DNA from: Pseudeuparius sepicola
Lineage: Eukaryota > Arthropoda > Insecta > Coleoptera > Anthribidae
Direction: 5' to 3'
Assembly (NCBI GenBank): GCA_963920635.1
Contig: OY987305.1
Coordinates: forward strand, 27,118,876-27,182,875
DNA length: 64,000 nt
Under the pieces are notes generated by a model that was not told where the DNA came from, searched no databases, and saw only the letters and a program-made list of their open reading frames with translations. The translations under genes and the position numbers were made by a program. The stretch's first letter is position 1. Each line of letters opens with the position of its first letter. Below are positions 1-12,278 of the stretch, in pieces.

Positions 1-249
1 AGCTCTACAGTCCTACCAGTGCCGAATACGACCCGTGACATTCGACGATTTCTAGGCGTAATCAACTTTTACAGAAAATTCATACCTGCAGCTGCTACAA
101 TTCAAGCTCCGTTGCATGCTGCCCTTTCTAGTCCCAAACTTTGCCCTTCACACCCAGTGCAGTGGACTGCAGAGAAGCTTCAAACATTCGAAGCATGTAA
201 ACACAACCTGGCTGAAACCACCCAAATTCTTCAGCAAATCTTGCCCTAG
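1..249 (+). pseudogene. Ty3/gypsy pol: end of reverse transcriptase / connection region (fragment)
   Basis: The reading frame entering from the window edge contains a D-I-R-R-F-L-G-V-I-N-F-Y-R-K-F-I-P string, typical of the region just after the reverse transcriptase palm in Ty3/gypsy polyproteins, followed by the P-L-H connection segment. The start of the element lies outside the window. The frame is lost near position 250, and RNase H continues in another frame. This is a dead copy of the enzyme that makes cDNA from retrotransposon RNA. Family assignment is strong; the CsRn1/Kabuki-like subgroup is inferred from the integrase further along. Confidence 0.85.
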
Positions 250-261
250 TTACAAATGCCT

Positions 262-640
262 CCCAAATAGCCCTAGGTGCAGTACCCCAGCAACAAGTTG
301 AGGAGGAATGGCAACCCTTAGGTTTCCTCTCGAAGAAGCTAAGTACCAATCAAGAAAAATGGTCGCCATATGATAGATAGTTGCTTGCGGTATATGAAGC
401 TGTGAAATCCTTTCGCTACATGCTCGAAGCTCGACCATTTACAATAGTTACTGACCATAAAGCATTAACTTCCGCTTTTACACAACGACATGACCATTGA
501 TCACCACGACAGTTTCGACATTTAGACTTTATTGGACAGTTTAGTACACATATCCAATATATTTCCAGTCGTAGGTAATAATCTAGTTGCAGATTCACTA
601 TCACGTATCGAGACCTTGAGTGCCATCATCGACTGCACAG
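262..640 (+). pseudogene. Ty3/gypsy pol: RNase H domain remnant
   Basis: Frames downstream of the RT fragment read through RNase H hallmarks: a G-F-L-S-K-K-L segment near 320, a T-D-H-K-A-L motif near 450, and an F-I-G-Q-F ... Q-Y-I-S-S segment before L-V-A-D-S-L-S-R near 585-605. Stops interrupt it, for example near 370-376 and 498, so it is not functional. In the intact family this domain removes RNA from the RNA:DNA hybrid during reverse transcription. It is collinear with the RT piece upstream and the integrase downstream. Confidence 0.8.
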
Positions 641-701
641 ATCTCGCTACAGCCCAAGCTCAAGATCCAGAGTTTAAGATTTCCTTCAGAAAAATTCGTC
701 A

Positions 702-1381
702 TTGCGCTTGGGAAAATGCAACCGTCCTGACGTCGATGTGCCTCTCTACTGTGTTGGCAGTACCAGTACCCCGCAGCCTCATCCATGGGTTCCAGAGAAG
801 CTTCGTCGTGCTGTTTTCAACTTTCTGCATAGCCTCAGTCATCCTGGTATAAGGAAGAATTGCCGAGAATGGATCCGTCATCCTTGTCAGTTGTCTAATG
901 TTACAAGACATGTAACCACTCCTTTGGCCCAATTTGATTTACCACGTGCCCGTTTTAGCCACATACACGTAGATTTAGTAAAACTTCTTCCATCCTCCAA
1001 TGGATCTCGATACTGCCTCACCGTAGTGGATAGGTTTACTAGGTGGCCAGAAGCAATGCCTCTGACAGACATCACAGCAGATACTATTATAGCGTCCGCT
1101 CTTTTCTTTACATGGATTTCTAGATTTGGTTGCCCTCCACAGACCGTGGAGAATTTGAATCCCACCTATTGAAGTTGCTTGCGAATATTTTTGGAATCAA
1201 GTTAACAAGAACCACCAGTTACCATCCAGCATGTAATGGTCTTGTAGAACGCTTCCCTAGGGTATTGAAAACAGCGATAATGTGCCACCAAAATGAACGA
1301 TGGGTAGACGCCCTTCCTGTTGTTTTATTAGGAATTAGAGCCGCATGGAAACAAGATATTAACTCCTCCTCAGAAGAACTA
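702..1381 (+). pseudogene. Ty3/gypsy pol: integrase, N-terminal and catalytic core (broken)
   Basis: This segment encodes an H-S-L-S-H-P-G zinc-binding half near 820-845, a first catalytic Asp in H-V-D-L near 960-975, a second in T-D-R-G-E near 1133-1148, and the third acid in G-L-V-E-R near 1240. The part with the second C-x-x-C looks shortened. A frame change near 1130-1170 separates the first Asp from the rest. The frame then runs to 1381, where a hairpin transposon interrupts it; the same domain resumes at 3057. The sequence style (R-T-T-S-Y-H-P-A, L-L-G-I-R-A-A-W-K) fits the CsRn1/Kabuki group. Inactive. Confidence 0.85.
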
Positions 1382-1389
1382 TACCTTTT

Positions 1390-1585
1390 CAACTTCAAAT
1401 TGGGAATAATCAATTTAAATTGGGAATAAACAACTTCAAATTGAGAATAGTCAACTTCAAATTGGGATTAATCAATTTCAAATTGGGAATACACAACTTC
1501 AAATTGGGAATAGTCAATATCAAATTGAGAATAAACAATTTCAAATTGGGAATATTCAATATTAAATTGAAAATCAATAACTTCA
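1390..1585. repeat. Subterminal tandem 21-bp repeats, left arm
   Basis: About nine imperfect copies of a 21-base unit containing TTCAAATTGGGAATA fill the left terminal repeat; one copy is 20 bases. Variable positions alternate between AAC and AAT starts. Such arrays near transposon ends often act as transposase-binding sites; that role is inference here. Because the unit is a multiple of three, it gives an open frame with repeated N-F-K-L-G-I residues that is not a gene. Confidence 0.85.
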
Positions 1586-2849
1586 TGAAGTAAAAACACT
1601 TATAAACAAAAACAACTCAATTTGTTAACTAAAGTTTATAATATTCAGCAAAATTTCGACTGCCTGGTAAGGTTCAAAAAGACTTGTCCAGAAATCTCAG
1701 AAAGAAGACAAAGACCAAATCATTTATCGCAAACTAAAGTTAGCTTATAGAAATTAGAAAGTATAAGTACTGCAAAATAACACAAATAACAAATTAACTG
1801 TAGCGAGTTGCACCAGATTTATAGGAAATATACAGAGATACATATACCAGAAATATTAAATGATAGACAAGGATTAAATATAAGTGTGCAACATGGGACT
1901 TTTTTTATTAATTGCACAACCAAAATACAGACATTGCCGAAAGTTGATGCATGTTTAATAATAATATTAGGTGTACTTAGAAAGGTTGCAAGTTAAACAG
2001 CATACAGGGTAGGTCAAAAAATATAAAAATTGTACGAGAGTAAAGTACCCTTATTTCAAAAAATTCAGCAAAAGGTTATTAAGAAAAGTGGTTTAGTAAT
2101 TAAAAGCTATGCCTAAATACCAAAACATAGCCACCTAAGAAAAAAATTTTCGTCAATAATTAATTTCCAGTTTCTTAATAAACAATTAAAATAAAAATTT
2201 TGCACCTTAAATGAGAGTTTCTTAATATGCACATTATCATTACTAATGTTTTACCTTGTTCCGAAGAATTTTTGCGAAATTTTAAAGTTTTGTTTAATAT
2301 CGTTGCAACAAACATGAAATTTGTGATTCCCTAAAAAATTAAAAATCTAAGTAAATTTTACAAATATGCTTGAATTTGAACAAAGTTATGCGAAATTGAT
2401 TTAATTTTGATTGAATTATGAAATCGTCTAGGGTGAATATTAAGAAAATTTTTTTTTAGAATATTATGAATGTTTTTCAAAAAAGATATTTTTTTCTTCT
2501 TAGGCCATGTTTCTGTATTTAGGCATTTCACTTTTAATTCAATATATTAACATTTCTCAATAACATTATGCTAAATTTTCTGAAATAAGGGTACTTTACT
2601 CTTGTACAATTTTTGTATGTTTTGACCTACCCTGTAAGCTGTTTGACTTTCAACCATTCTAAGTTATCGAACATGTACCAACTTTCGGGAGTATGTGTAT
2701 TTTCGTTGTGCCAATTAATACAAAAAAATCCAATATGTTGCACACTTAAATGACCCCACTGTATTGCAAAAATATGATATTTTAAATTCAATAAGTAGGC
2801 ACATATTGTGTGTTTATTTAGATATAAGTAATTAAAATATTGTTTAATA

Positions 2850-3045
2850 TGAAGTTGTTGATTTTCAATTTAATACTGAATATTCCCAATTTGAAATTGT
2901 TTATTCTCAATTTGATATTGACTATTCCCAATTTGAAGTTGTCTATTCCCAATTTGAAATTGATTAATCCCAATTTGAAGTTGACTATTCTCAATTTGAA
3001 GTTGTTTAATCCCAATTTGAAATTGATTATTCCCAATTTGAAGTT
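2850..3045. repeat. Subterminal tandem 21-bp repeats, right arm (inverted)
   Basis: This is the mirror array of the left arm, with units containing TATTCCCAATTTGAA. It pairs almost unit for unit with 1390-1585. The open frames on both strands through it arise from the 21-base period and should not be read as genes. Confidence 0.85.
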
Positions 3046-3056
3046 GAAAAGGTATA

Positions 3057-3398
3057 GTATAGGGAGAACCACTTTGTCTCCCAGCTGAATTTTTCGACCC
3101 TTCGACTTCTTTCGATGCAAACTACTCGGAATTCATCGTCAAGCTCCACCAAACCATAGATCGCCTAAGACCAGTTATTTTTAAAGACTTGCAGACAACA
3201 TCGCAAGTTTATGTTAGAACTGACTCCGTACGCACCTCCCTGCAGCCAGCATACACCGGTCCTTATCCAGTACTATCAAGAGGACCTAAGACTTTCAAAA
3301 TTCGAGTCCGTGGTAAAGAAACAACCGTTTCTGTAGACCGCTTGAACCCAGCGTTGAAAGTGGTTCCACACCTGCTACCTCAACCCAAACTACTATAG
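3057..3398 (+). pseudogene. Ty3/gypsy pol: integrase C-terminal region
   Basis: This continues the integrase interrupted at 1381. It opens at the conserved G-E-P segment, with a stop just before it at 3060-3062, and has a V-Y-V-R-T-D ... L-Q-P-A-Y-T-G-P-Y-P-V-L motif near 3205-3275. It ends K-E-T-T-V-S-V-D-R-L-N-P-A, a usual end of integrase in gypsy elements lacking a chromodomain. The stretch 3189-3398 is an open frame ending in a stop at 3396-3398, so this is probably the natural polyprotein end. The strand matches the upstream pol pieces. Confidence 0.85.
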
Positions 3399-3470
3399 AT
3401 CAATTCACATTTAATCAGGACGACTCGTCAGATTTCCAGATTTCTTTGTCCCATAACCTCCGGTTTCCAC

Positions 3471-3643
3471 GGGGGGGGGGGAGTTATGTGAAGCCCTTAA
3501 TAAAGAAGACGACGAGTATAAACAAAAATTATACAATAACAAGTTGTCAAAATATTTTATGTAGTGTCAAAAAAGTGAAGTTCTTTGAAAATATATTTGA
3601 AGATTCCTTATTGAGCTTTACTGAAGCATACCTAAGCATATCT
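3471..3643 (+). mobile_element. Polypurine tract and partial 3' LTR of the gypsy element
   Basis: A run of 11 G (3471-3481), 70 bases after the end of pol, is the expected position for the plus-strand primer. The LTR probably begins at or just after GAGTTATGTGAAGC. There is no second LTR in the window for comparison. The sequence is cut at about 3644 by the next element, so LTR length is unknown. The frame reading R-G-G-G-S-Y-V-K through the G-run is a by-product. Confidence 0.55.
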
Positions 3644-5392
3644 CCCAAGTAACATTTCAAGTTTTATTATGGTCTGCAAGGTAACTATAAAACCAGTTTT
3701 CAAGGGTTTCCCTTAAAGCTATTTTGCCTTCAGAACGTTCTGAAAGCAAAGATAAAACGGCCTTAAATCAAAAGTGGAGAACTTTATGAAGGTTCTAAGG
3801 GTAAAATAATAAAACTCTCATAAAACATTTTTGCCTTATCCCCACCTTAGGTGCCAAACCTTCAAGGTATCTATAAAACCTTTCATAAAGCTGCTATAAA
3901 ACCTTCATTAAACTGAGTACTAAGGCTAAATTGTCTAGAATTGGCAGTGTAATTCCTTTTGGTTTTATAGTGGACTTGAGAAATCCAGGGAGCTAGTTAA
4001 TTTGCTTTATGCTTTCCACAAAGAAGATTTATTTGCCTTCTATGCATATTTCTGCGGGTCTTCAGACATTACATATTTAAAAGCGTGTATTATTAGGAAT
4101 GGCGTTTCAACTTGTGATTCTAAGTGCGAAATACGCGTGATCCGTAACCCAAATACGCAAACGAAGAAAAGTTTTCTGATGCAATTGCACCAAATACGCA
4201 CTGAAAATTAAAGCGCTCCCGAAATACATTAGATTTATACAATCTATATATTATATAATAAAAAAATTCATTTTAAATTTTTCAACGCTTTCCCATTTAC
4301 GGCGACTTAGTTAATTTCATTCCACCGATAAACGCCACCGTCCCCAAATAAAAATTATTAATTTTTGGTTATGTGACATAAAGGTTGACATGCAATATGA
4401 CAAATCACGCACATAACCAACAAAAAATATGTCCGCTTTCACAATAAATCTATTAGGCAGCGATAAATGATGTTATAAAACCAAATTACCTTATTTGTGC
4501 ATAACTAAATCCACTTCAAAACAAATTATTCTTAATATTGCCTTCCATAAGTCATTCAAAAGGCCAACTTTCATTTTTTCAAGAGTATTTAGTCCTATTT
4601 TAGATCTTCAGAACCTTTTGGCTTTGTATAAGTACATCACAAAGCTAAATAGTTTTATAGTGCCCTTGACTTGTGTGTTCTGAGTGGCCGCTTTCGCATT
4701 TATAACCTCAAATTATTTTCATGTGATCCTGAGTGGTATGTGTGTGCCTGCCCGGATAAAATAACTTAAGCATCCAGTTATCCAAAAAAGTGGACATAGT
4801 AATTATTACTAAAATGCACTCGCACTAGCTGATCGCGTCATGTATGCGCTAAGCTACTGACACTCATCCGTGGTGTGTCTATGGTCAAGATGGCGTTAAT
4901 ATTTATTTCAAGATCAAAAGGTTTTAATCTACCTTCTTGCTAGCACAATAGTTTTATTGGAGAAAGTTTATATTCCAATTTCACTTAATGATGCTTTCCG
5001 CTTGTCGTTAGAAGCAAGCATAAAGCCTCACGTGATGTAATTTTATAGAAGACTACAAGGACGCTATAAAACCAGTAATTAAAGCAATAATGCTTATTTC
5101 CGCCCTAATAAAACTGTCTTTCATTTAACACCCTCTAAGGACAAGTGGCTTTATAAAGTTCTTATTACCAGGCAAAGATAAATCATCTATAAGGGCATGA
5201 GCACTTCAAGATAAAAAAGCTCTATAATATAGATCTAGAGGGCCGCTATAAAACTTTATCATAAAACCATTTTGCCTCAAGTAAAGTTTGCATTTATCAG
5301 AGCCTTTTTAAAGCTCTTTGGCTTTTGTAAGTAGCCATAAAACTCTTATAAAACATACTAGAGGCCAATTGGCATTTAAAATGTTACTTGGG
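3644..5392. mobile_element. Candidate non-autonomous DNA transposon with 14-bp terminal inverted repeat
   Basis: CCCAAGTAACATTT at 3644-3657 is matched by its perfect reverse complement at 5379-5392. Both end zones are rich in a repeated CTATAAAACC / TTATAAAAC word, which is rare in the middle. No clear target duplication is visible and no transposase frame is present. The middle (about 4000-5000) holds only short chance frames. It could be a non-autonomous member of an unidentified superfamily, or two unrelated repeat ends. Confidence 0.5.
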
Positions 5393-5508
5393 CTACAAAG
5401 CCATTTTGGAATCTAAAAAAACTTTAACAAAGAACTAATACATTTTCAATGTCACGAATGTTGTAAAAACTTTATAGCTGAATATTTTTTGATAAAAATT
5501 GGTATACA

Positions 5509-6244
5509 CAGTGTGTCCAAGGATTGAGATCACATAAGGTGTAAATAACAAAAAAAAATCAAGTTGAAATTTGTGCTTCTGGGGATCAGCCCTGCTTGGT
5601 TTTTATGACATAATTTTAGTTTCGAAAAATCACGTATGACTTAGAGAAAACTAATTATCCACATCAGTAAAGTGCCCTTCTTGTAGGTTTTACGAAAACA
5701 TGGTATGAAGGAAACTTGTTTAGAATGAAAAACTGAGTAGATTTCTGAAATTTAGAAAGTCTAGGCCTACTTTGATTTTTTGGCATTTTCCCACTTTTTT
5801 TTAGAAAAGTGCCCTTTTTGCTGGTTTTGGGCCAAAATGTTATTAAGAAAACTTCTTCATAAAGAAAAACTGTATAGGTCCGAAAAATTTCAAAAATCTA
5901 GGTCTACTTTGCTTTTTGTTCGTTATAATTTTTTGGAAGAAAAAATCAAGTCGACCTACGCTTTCGAAATTTTTCACACCTATACAGTTTCTCAAATCTA
6001 CTCAGTTTTTTATTCTGAACAAGTTTCCTTAATAACATATTGTCGTAAAACCTACAAAAAGGGCACTTTACTGATGTAGAAAATTAGTTTCTTCATAATT
6101 TCCAAGGCATACGTAATTTTTCGAAACTAAAATTATGTCACAAATTAGTTTCGAACCAAGCAAGGCTGATCCCTAGAAGCTTAAATTTCAACTCGTTTTT
6201 TTTGTTATTTACACCTTATGTGCACTCAATCCGGGGACAAACTG
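5509..6244. mobile_element. Hairpin MITE, CAGTGTGTCC family, copy 1
   Basis: The ends CAGTGTGTCC and GGGACAAACTG are reverse complements apart from small differences, and homology continues inward along both arms to a loop near 5912-5950. It carries the words ACTGAGTAGATTT and CTAGGCCTACTTTGAT, shared with the palindrome at 34889-35628, so the two form one family. It has no coding capacity; frames such as 5780-6079 lie inside the palindrome and are chance. The TA flank is not clean here. Confidence 0.8.
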
Positions 6245-7457
6245 CATACAAAATCGCTAGTATTTTTTTGCAATTTTGGAGGTTTAAACCTGACCCTGAT
6301 AGCCTGTTTGAGAGACTTGTGGGATGTGAAATGCTCCCAGAAAGCATCTTCAAGCCTTCCATCATGATGGAAAAAGAAACACTCGAATATGTCAAAAACA
6401 AAAATTTCACACTTGAGATGGACATACTGTACCTATAAAGCCGCATGCTGTGTTCAAGCTAAATAGGTGGAAGTTCACGTACTCTGTGCTCTCTAGCCGC
6501 AGTTGCGTAACATAATTAAGTTCACACGATATCATCCGTGTCCACGTCTTATGGTCTCTTTACTAATGGCAATTTCGTTGTGAAATCTACAGAGTGCGAT
6601 AATAAATTAGCCGTCCTATTAATTTTTGCCTGTTAAACATTGGCACGGAGTTACACCCAGGTACTTAGCTAGGAAACCAATCTAGGTCATCACGACAACT
6701 ACACAAAGTTACTTCACGATGCGTGTATATTTACGAAATAACCTGTTGATAGCATATTTCACGGAAAGGTGTGACCAATCGGAGAATTTGCGCAGGCCAC
6801 AATAGCTCGAGGAAATAGCATTCCTTTCAAAAATTCCATTTCCCTTAACAATATCATTTTTGACGAGTTAGAAATACAGTCCTTCTCTTCGGCATTCCCA
6901 GTATGTTTACTAAGAAATTTAGTTGGGAAAATTTCTACAAAGTAATGTCAATGAAACAAAATCAGTTGAAGTAAATTCACATGTTCTGGCAAAAATAATG
7001 ATGTTTTCATGATGTATAAATGACGTCGTGTGAATTAAATAAAAACTTATTGTCTCCAGTGTTCACACAAATATTCAAGTGACACTGACCCTCTTTAGCT
7101 TCTTTATTTTATGTTTTATACAAAAAATTGTATCTATCACCTGTTTATTTATAGGATAACACCAAATCTTATACAGCGAAACAGTCACAAAGCAAATGCA
7201 TGTTTTTTTAATGCAACACCCTACATGTTTTGGCATTTTTGAATTTTATTCGTCGCAATAGTTAAAATTATATCCCTTCTGCTTTTTTGAACTGCGAATG
7301 AAGTTTTAAAATTGTACACTATATTTTACACCCCGCTCGATGTTTTTGTATTTTTACAGTTTCAAAAACTCAAGGCCCGATCCATAGGATCTATGCATCT
7401 TGCATGAGGATGGTGTTTCTAGATAGTGTTTTCTCACCTTGGAATGTACAATCCATA
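6245..7457. other. No gene recognised
   Basis: Mixed-composition DNA with only short frames. The longest overlapping pair, 6202-6446, shows no familiar motif. I see no repeats, termini or RNA signals. Confidence 0.6.
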
Positions 7458-8154
7458 TACAATATGTCCCGGATAAGAATGAACAGCGTGGGGATCTTCC
7501 AAACGGTGAGGGATAGAACAACGGTTAAATGGGAAAAAAGTTGGGCAATTTTGAGGTCAATATAATGGTACAAACAGATTTTTAATTATCTTCTTTCGTT
7601 TTTGAATTATTTTGAAAAAAGTGAAATTTTGCGTTTTCGATTTTATTTTTTTAAAGTTGTTATCAAAGATAGAAAGAAAAACACTTTTTTATGGCACTTT
7701 TTAACGGGCTTTAAGATGGCGTTTTTAGATTTGTTCTACAACATTTCGTTTTTGAGAAACTATCTTCAACTTTATTTTTTTAAATACGGACCTGGATTTT
7801 TTTTTGCAGATTTTGAAAGCACTCTTCATCAAAAAGTTGAAGATGGTTTATCAAAAACGAAATGTTGTCATACAAATCTAAAAACGCCATCTTAAAGCTC
7901 GTTAAAAAGTGCCATAAGAAGGTGTTTTTCTTTTTTTTTTATATCAGTGATAAAAACTTCAGCAAAATAAAATCGTAAACGCAAAATTTCGCTTTTTTCA
8001 AAATAACTCAAAAACGAAAAAATATATTAGAAATCTATTTGCACCATTTTATTTACTTCAAAAGTGCGCAACTTTTTCCTCATTTAACCGTTGTTCTATC
8101 TCTCACCGTTTGCAAGATCTCCATGCTGTTCATTCTTATCCGGGACACATTGTA
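7458..8154. mobile_element. TA-flanked hairpin MITE (TACAATATGTCCCGG ends)
   Basis: The ends TACAATATGTCCCGGATAAG and its near-perfect complement (CTTATCCGGGACACATTGTA) lie at 7458 and 8154. TA is at 7456-7457 and 8155-8156. The arms match almost end to end: the segment around CATTTCGTTTTTGA at 7740-7765 pairs with 7845-7870, leaving a loop of about 65 bases. There is no reading frame of interest. The TA duplication fits a Tc1/mariner-mobilised non-autonomous element. Confidence 0.85.
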
Positions 8155-11100
8155 TACTCCCATAGTTGTTGGCCAGGAGAGTTTAAATAAATTGAATAGG
8201 TATTTTTTGACAGAAGTATTATGTATTCATCTAATTTCCAGAAGACATCTTCGATTTAAATGAAAGTTGTAAACTCTTGTTTACACGTTCTAAGAAGTAG
8301 GTAAGTATAATTCTACGGTAATAAATTATATTGTCCTGGTTGCCATCGCAGCTCTGCTATTTTACTCTATGGTAAATGAAAATTAGGTAATTATAATAAT
8401 CATAATTTGCATTATAAACCTGAATCCAATAGCCGGTTACAGTTGAGACTCCGAAAATACTTTTCCATCCTCAATAATCTTTGTACTCTTTTTTTCTTTA
8501 TTATGAATTTTAAATTGTGGATATTGCATGAATTCAGTAGGCTATAAACATAGAAAATTAGTTAAAGAATAAATAATAAATATCATGGCAATAACATATC
8601 AAGAGCTAACCAGTATGAAACTGAAGTATTTTCGTGTTGCAGCTTCATAATTTCCTATACTAAAGTATATAATGTCTTGAACAAGCTTTCACATTTAGAT
8701 AGAATATAAAAAAAACTACAATAATATTAGGTAAAGCGTGTTTAATATTTTAGAATTGAAAATGTTCTAGTACATCGACATGGCATTACATGTTGATCTC
8801 AAATTCAAATAATATTACTTTTACAGTAGTAACGCAGGCGTTAAATTCAAAATAGTTTGTTATAGATGGTGATACCTAGATACATGCCTTTTTCTGGCTT
8901 GTGATCTTGTGGCCGTATGAAGGAAAACTTTCTTTTTCTTTAATCCAAAATTGTTTTCCATTATCGTAGGAAAACCGCAGGTATTACTTATGCCAAATTA
9001 ATGTATAAAAATAGCACCCCTCTTATGAAAATAAAATAAGTTAATCGCTTCTTTGCGGATAGAAGGGCGTTGAAATTTGCAAACAAATATTTCTATTCAT
9101 ATATCAAAATATAATACCATTTGAGCATATTGATGTAGATAATGAATTATGAATAAAGTAATTGTTAATTTTAAGGTATGAAAATGTTTATATCAACAAG
9201 AATTGCACCAATTGTCAAATAAGTACTTAAAATACAGAGTGTTCGGTTACCGCTTTTCTTGGTCATGCTTGTGAAAGAGATGTCAAAAAGACTATTATTT
9301 TTAAAACTGGGCATTTTTGGAAAATATATCAAGACACTTTTTACTTATAACTACTTAAAAAGAGCCCTTAATTTTGAGTTTTGCGTGAAAATACGGGTCG
9401 ATTTATTTTTGGAAAAGATTGGGCTCTATGTGTACTATGTACACATTGCGAAATCTCAGGAACTGTAAAGCCTACAAACTTGAAATTTGGCAGATAGGTT
9501 CCTTATAAGACGTAGGCATTCGTTCAGAGAGGATTTTCCGAAATGTAACCCATATTATTCCTGGGTGGGACTATTTACAGCAATTAAAATATAAAATTCA
9601 TGAAATAATTTTTTGATAGAAAATTATGTTACTATCCATCAATACAAATCCAAATCAACGAATTGAGTGCAAAAGTTGACTATGAAATCACTGGATACCT
9701 CTGTTTGTCATAAGAGAATTATTGTCTACGTTTATCTCGTGGCAACTCGATAGGATTGAAATGGAATCCGATCGAGTGAAATCGATTCTTTTATAATGCT
9801 GGTGTTTACATCATCAGTATCATCATCACACTGATGCGTATTGCAATGGTACTGCGTAGGAAACCGGTTTGTGCAGCCACTTTATCTTTTTACCACTAAC
9901 TATTACAACCACAAAAAATTTTGATTTTTGAAAAGCAGTAATTTGACGTTAGATCTCGGCAACAAAACACTGAAGTTAGTGAGTTTAGTTGCATTTCAAG
10001 TCAAGCCTGTTTATCTTATCAATAATTGATGTGTTCGATCGATCGAGTGCATTCCATGCGCTCGAAATAGCGAATCCACTTGAAATTTTAGATCCGATTG
10101 AATTTCGATCTGTAGGGTTTACCCTGTCTATTTGAATCCGCTTCAGTGAATTCAGACATTGGATTAATCTTTAAGCAACGAATAAATTTGGAAAACAACT
10201 ATAATACCTAAAACATTATTCATACAATCCTTGTTTATGGAATCCCTAGTTAGCCAATGTGTGACGGAATCATAAGGATACGAGAGCAATATTGGATACA
10301 AGCAACATATGGCGCCAAAAATTAAAGTGGCCCAAGTCATTGCATACTAATTTTCTACTATTAAAATCTACCAAAAAGCAGCTGGACAACTTTATTTTTT
10401 GCAAAAGCTGTCCCCTGTAGCTACTGTACTTCTGTCATGTCCTTATGTCAGTTTCAGACATCGGCTAACTAGAGTGTCCATAAACAAGGATACAATCCTC
10501 CACTAACGTTAACACAAAATTTAAAGGCGAACCAGGAATTCATTATCTATAGCTTCGTCCAACTTCTTCTATTAGTCAAAGTCGTCCAATTTTTATACAA
10601 ATGGGAATTATATCGAAATTTTTAAATGGGAAAAACTATTCCTGCGACACATTTTCAAATGATTACAAATAAAGGACATTTTCATATTTTTTATTTTCCG
10701 GGGTGTTAAGTTTCGCTACGGCAACCTAGTTTCAAATACAAGCAATACTATTATATCAAGGGAGCTTTCATAGAATGTAAAATTAAAAAGTTTTCCCCCA
10801 TATTCCCTCTAACTGTGGACGTACTGTATACCTATTAAAAAGTGGCCAGGGATTTTTTTATTGAGAATTAAATTCGGCACTAGATACTATTTGAGCAGAA
10901 ACAATCACGTCAAAAGACAAGTCACGTGACAAGTTTGATCCAGTTTATGTATACACATTTTACAGTACCTAGCTTGTACCAAATTTCAGCAAAATCGGCC
11001 AAGATATCCAATAATTACGAGTCGAAAAACCAACATTTAGGCCCATACTTAAGTTCTAATTTATCCTTTAAGACGGATTTTTGCGGGAAAAATTGATAGG

Positions 11101-11891
11101 CCCCCATAATTTTATGAGTGCAATATTGTTGTTTCCAATATATAGGGTAATTATAAGCATGATGTGAAAAAATTTTAGAAAAATTTTGGTGTTTATGTTT
11201 CAAGCGCGGGGCAAATCAACTTTAGCACCCCGGTAACTCGACGCACGTGATTATAAAGAACTGAGGTGAGCCATGTTGTCGCATTTCATTATCAATGTTC
11301 AACTTAATTGTTCAAAGTTAATCTGAAGTTATAAGAAGAAATAAGAAATCTTCTAACGGCAGTGTCGGATTCTTCAAATGGCAAGCATTATAGCACTTAA
11401 AAGACTTTAAGAAAATGTTGTATTCGCAATCACTTGCATTTACTTGAGAAGTTTCCGCGAGTTTCCGCTCACATAATAATTCGCATAGTTTTTAAAATAC
11501 ACCAGAAAATTTCTTTTTGTAAACGTAACATTAATTGAAAGCTATAACGTTAGAATATATCAGTTTGTTACTTTTTATGTTTTTGTAAATTAAACTCAAA
11601 ATGATAATACATTGTGCAGATATTTGTCACTTTCTTACAGGCTAGGAGGGTTATAGATTTTTTATACAGCAGTGGGGGGCAAGTTATGATGACCCTAGGA
11701 TCCTAGATTACGGTAATAGAAATTGTATAGAGTTTCTTGGTGGTTTATCGCATAACTTTGATATGGATCAATAAATATATATTACAATACACTAGGCCTG
11801 TTACTTGCGACACTTGCATACTAATTTTGTGATGACTGTTGTGTGTTATGTGTCCACCTGAATTTAAATCTAAAATAAGTGGTGGCGAGAT
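8155..11891. other. No gene recognised (3.7 kb)
   Basis: AT-rich sequence with only short chance frames (9259-9468, 11015-11203). Segments around 9470-9550 and 10980-11000 read like interspersed-repeat 3' sequence but I could not assign them. I see no structural RNA, palindromes over 20 bp or element termini. Confidence 0.55.
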
Positions 11892-12204
11892 GGTCCGGCC
11901 ACATACCTATATAATACATATACCGATTTTTAACTGTCTGCGCACGTTAGTGCGCGGGTCATAGTAAAGGATGCATGATGCCGCCATTTGTACCCTTATA
12001 TTGACATTTATCGGAACAGCTGTTTTGTGTTTATTCGTTTTCCCTGCTCGTTTTCGGTTTTCCCACAAGTTTTTGTTATCTAGGTATTTCGAAAATAGCC
12101 TGTTACTAACCGTTTTTTAGTGTCAGTGTAGTGCTTACATACAAGAAAGTGTTTTGCTGTGATTATTACACATAACCTATAGGTATGTGGACTAGACGAG
12201 AACA

Positions 12205-12278
12205 ATGGCTTGCTTTGTAAAGAATTGCAAAAATCTCAAAAGACTGGTGCCTCCTAAAAGTTATATTAAATTTTACAG
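12205..12278 (+). CDS. THAP-like N-terminal exon of P-type transposase (partial)
   Basis: An ATG in the good context GAACAATGG opens a 24-codon frame, M-A-C-F-V-K-N-C-K-N-L-K ..., ending at the donor-like AG|GTAAGT at 12278/12279. The early C-x4-C spacing followed by lysine-rich residues and Y-I-K-F-Y matches the start of THAP zinc fingers, the sequence-specific DNA-binding domain at the N terminus of P transposases. No matching acceptor exon or catalytic domain follows before the element ends. It could make at most a tiny truncated protein; remnant status is likely. Confidence 0.6.

Larger units (their letters stand above)
1382..3054. mobile_element. TA-flanked long-palindrome (hairpin) DNA element inserted in gypsy integrase
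   Basis: The element starts TACCTTTTCAACTTC and ends with the reverse complement. It is flanked by TA at 1380-1381 and 3055-3056; removing it and one TA rejoins the integrase frame. The arms are homologous almost throughout: 1382-1590 pairs with 2848-3054, about 1880-2060 with about 2580-2760, and about 2060-2225 with about 2415-2580. The loop lies near 2230-2410. About 290 bases (1591-1880) of the left arm have only a short counterpart. The TA duplication fits the Tc1/mariner superfamily, but no transposase is encoded, so it is non-autonomous. I do not recognise a named family. Confidence 0.85.

Noticed and set aside
2818..3120. 100-codon frame with repeated N-F-K-L-G-I and its opposite-strand partner
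   Set aside because: Produced by the 21-bp repeats (a multiple of three) in the transposon arm.
3446..3652. R-G-G-G-S-Y-V-K similarity to the Polinton-like frame at 23.8 kb
   Set aside because: The first is a translation of the G-run polypurine tract; only six residues agree.
12169..12190. Second P-type footprint at CACATAACCTATAGGTATGTG
   Set aside because: Palindromic and similar to the P-like tip, but the flanking eight bases do not match each other.
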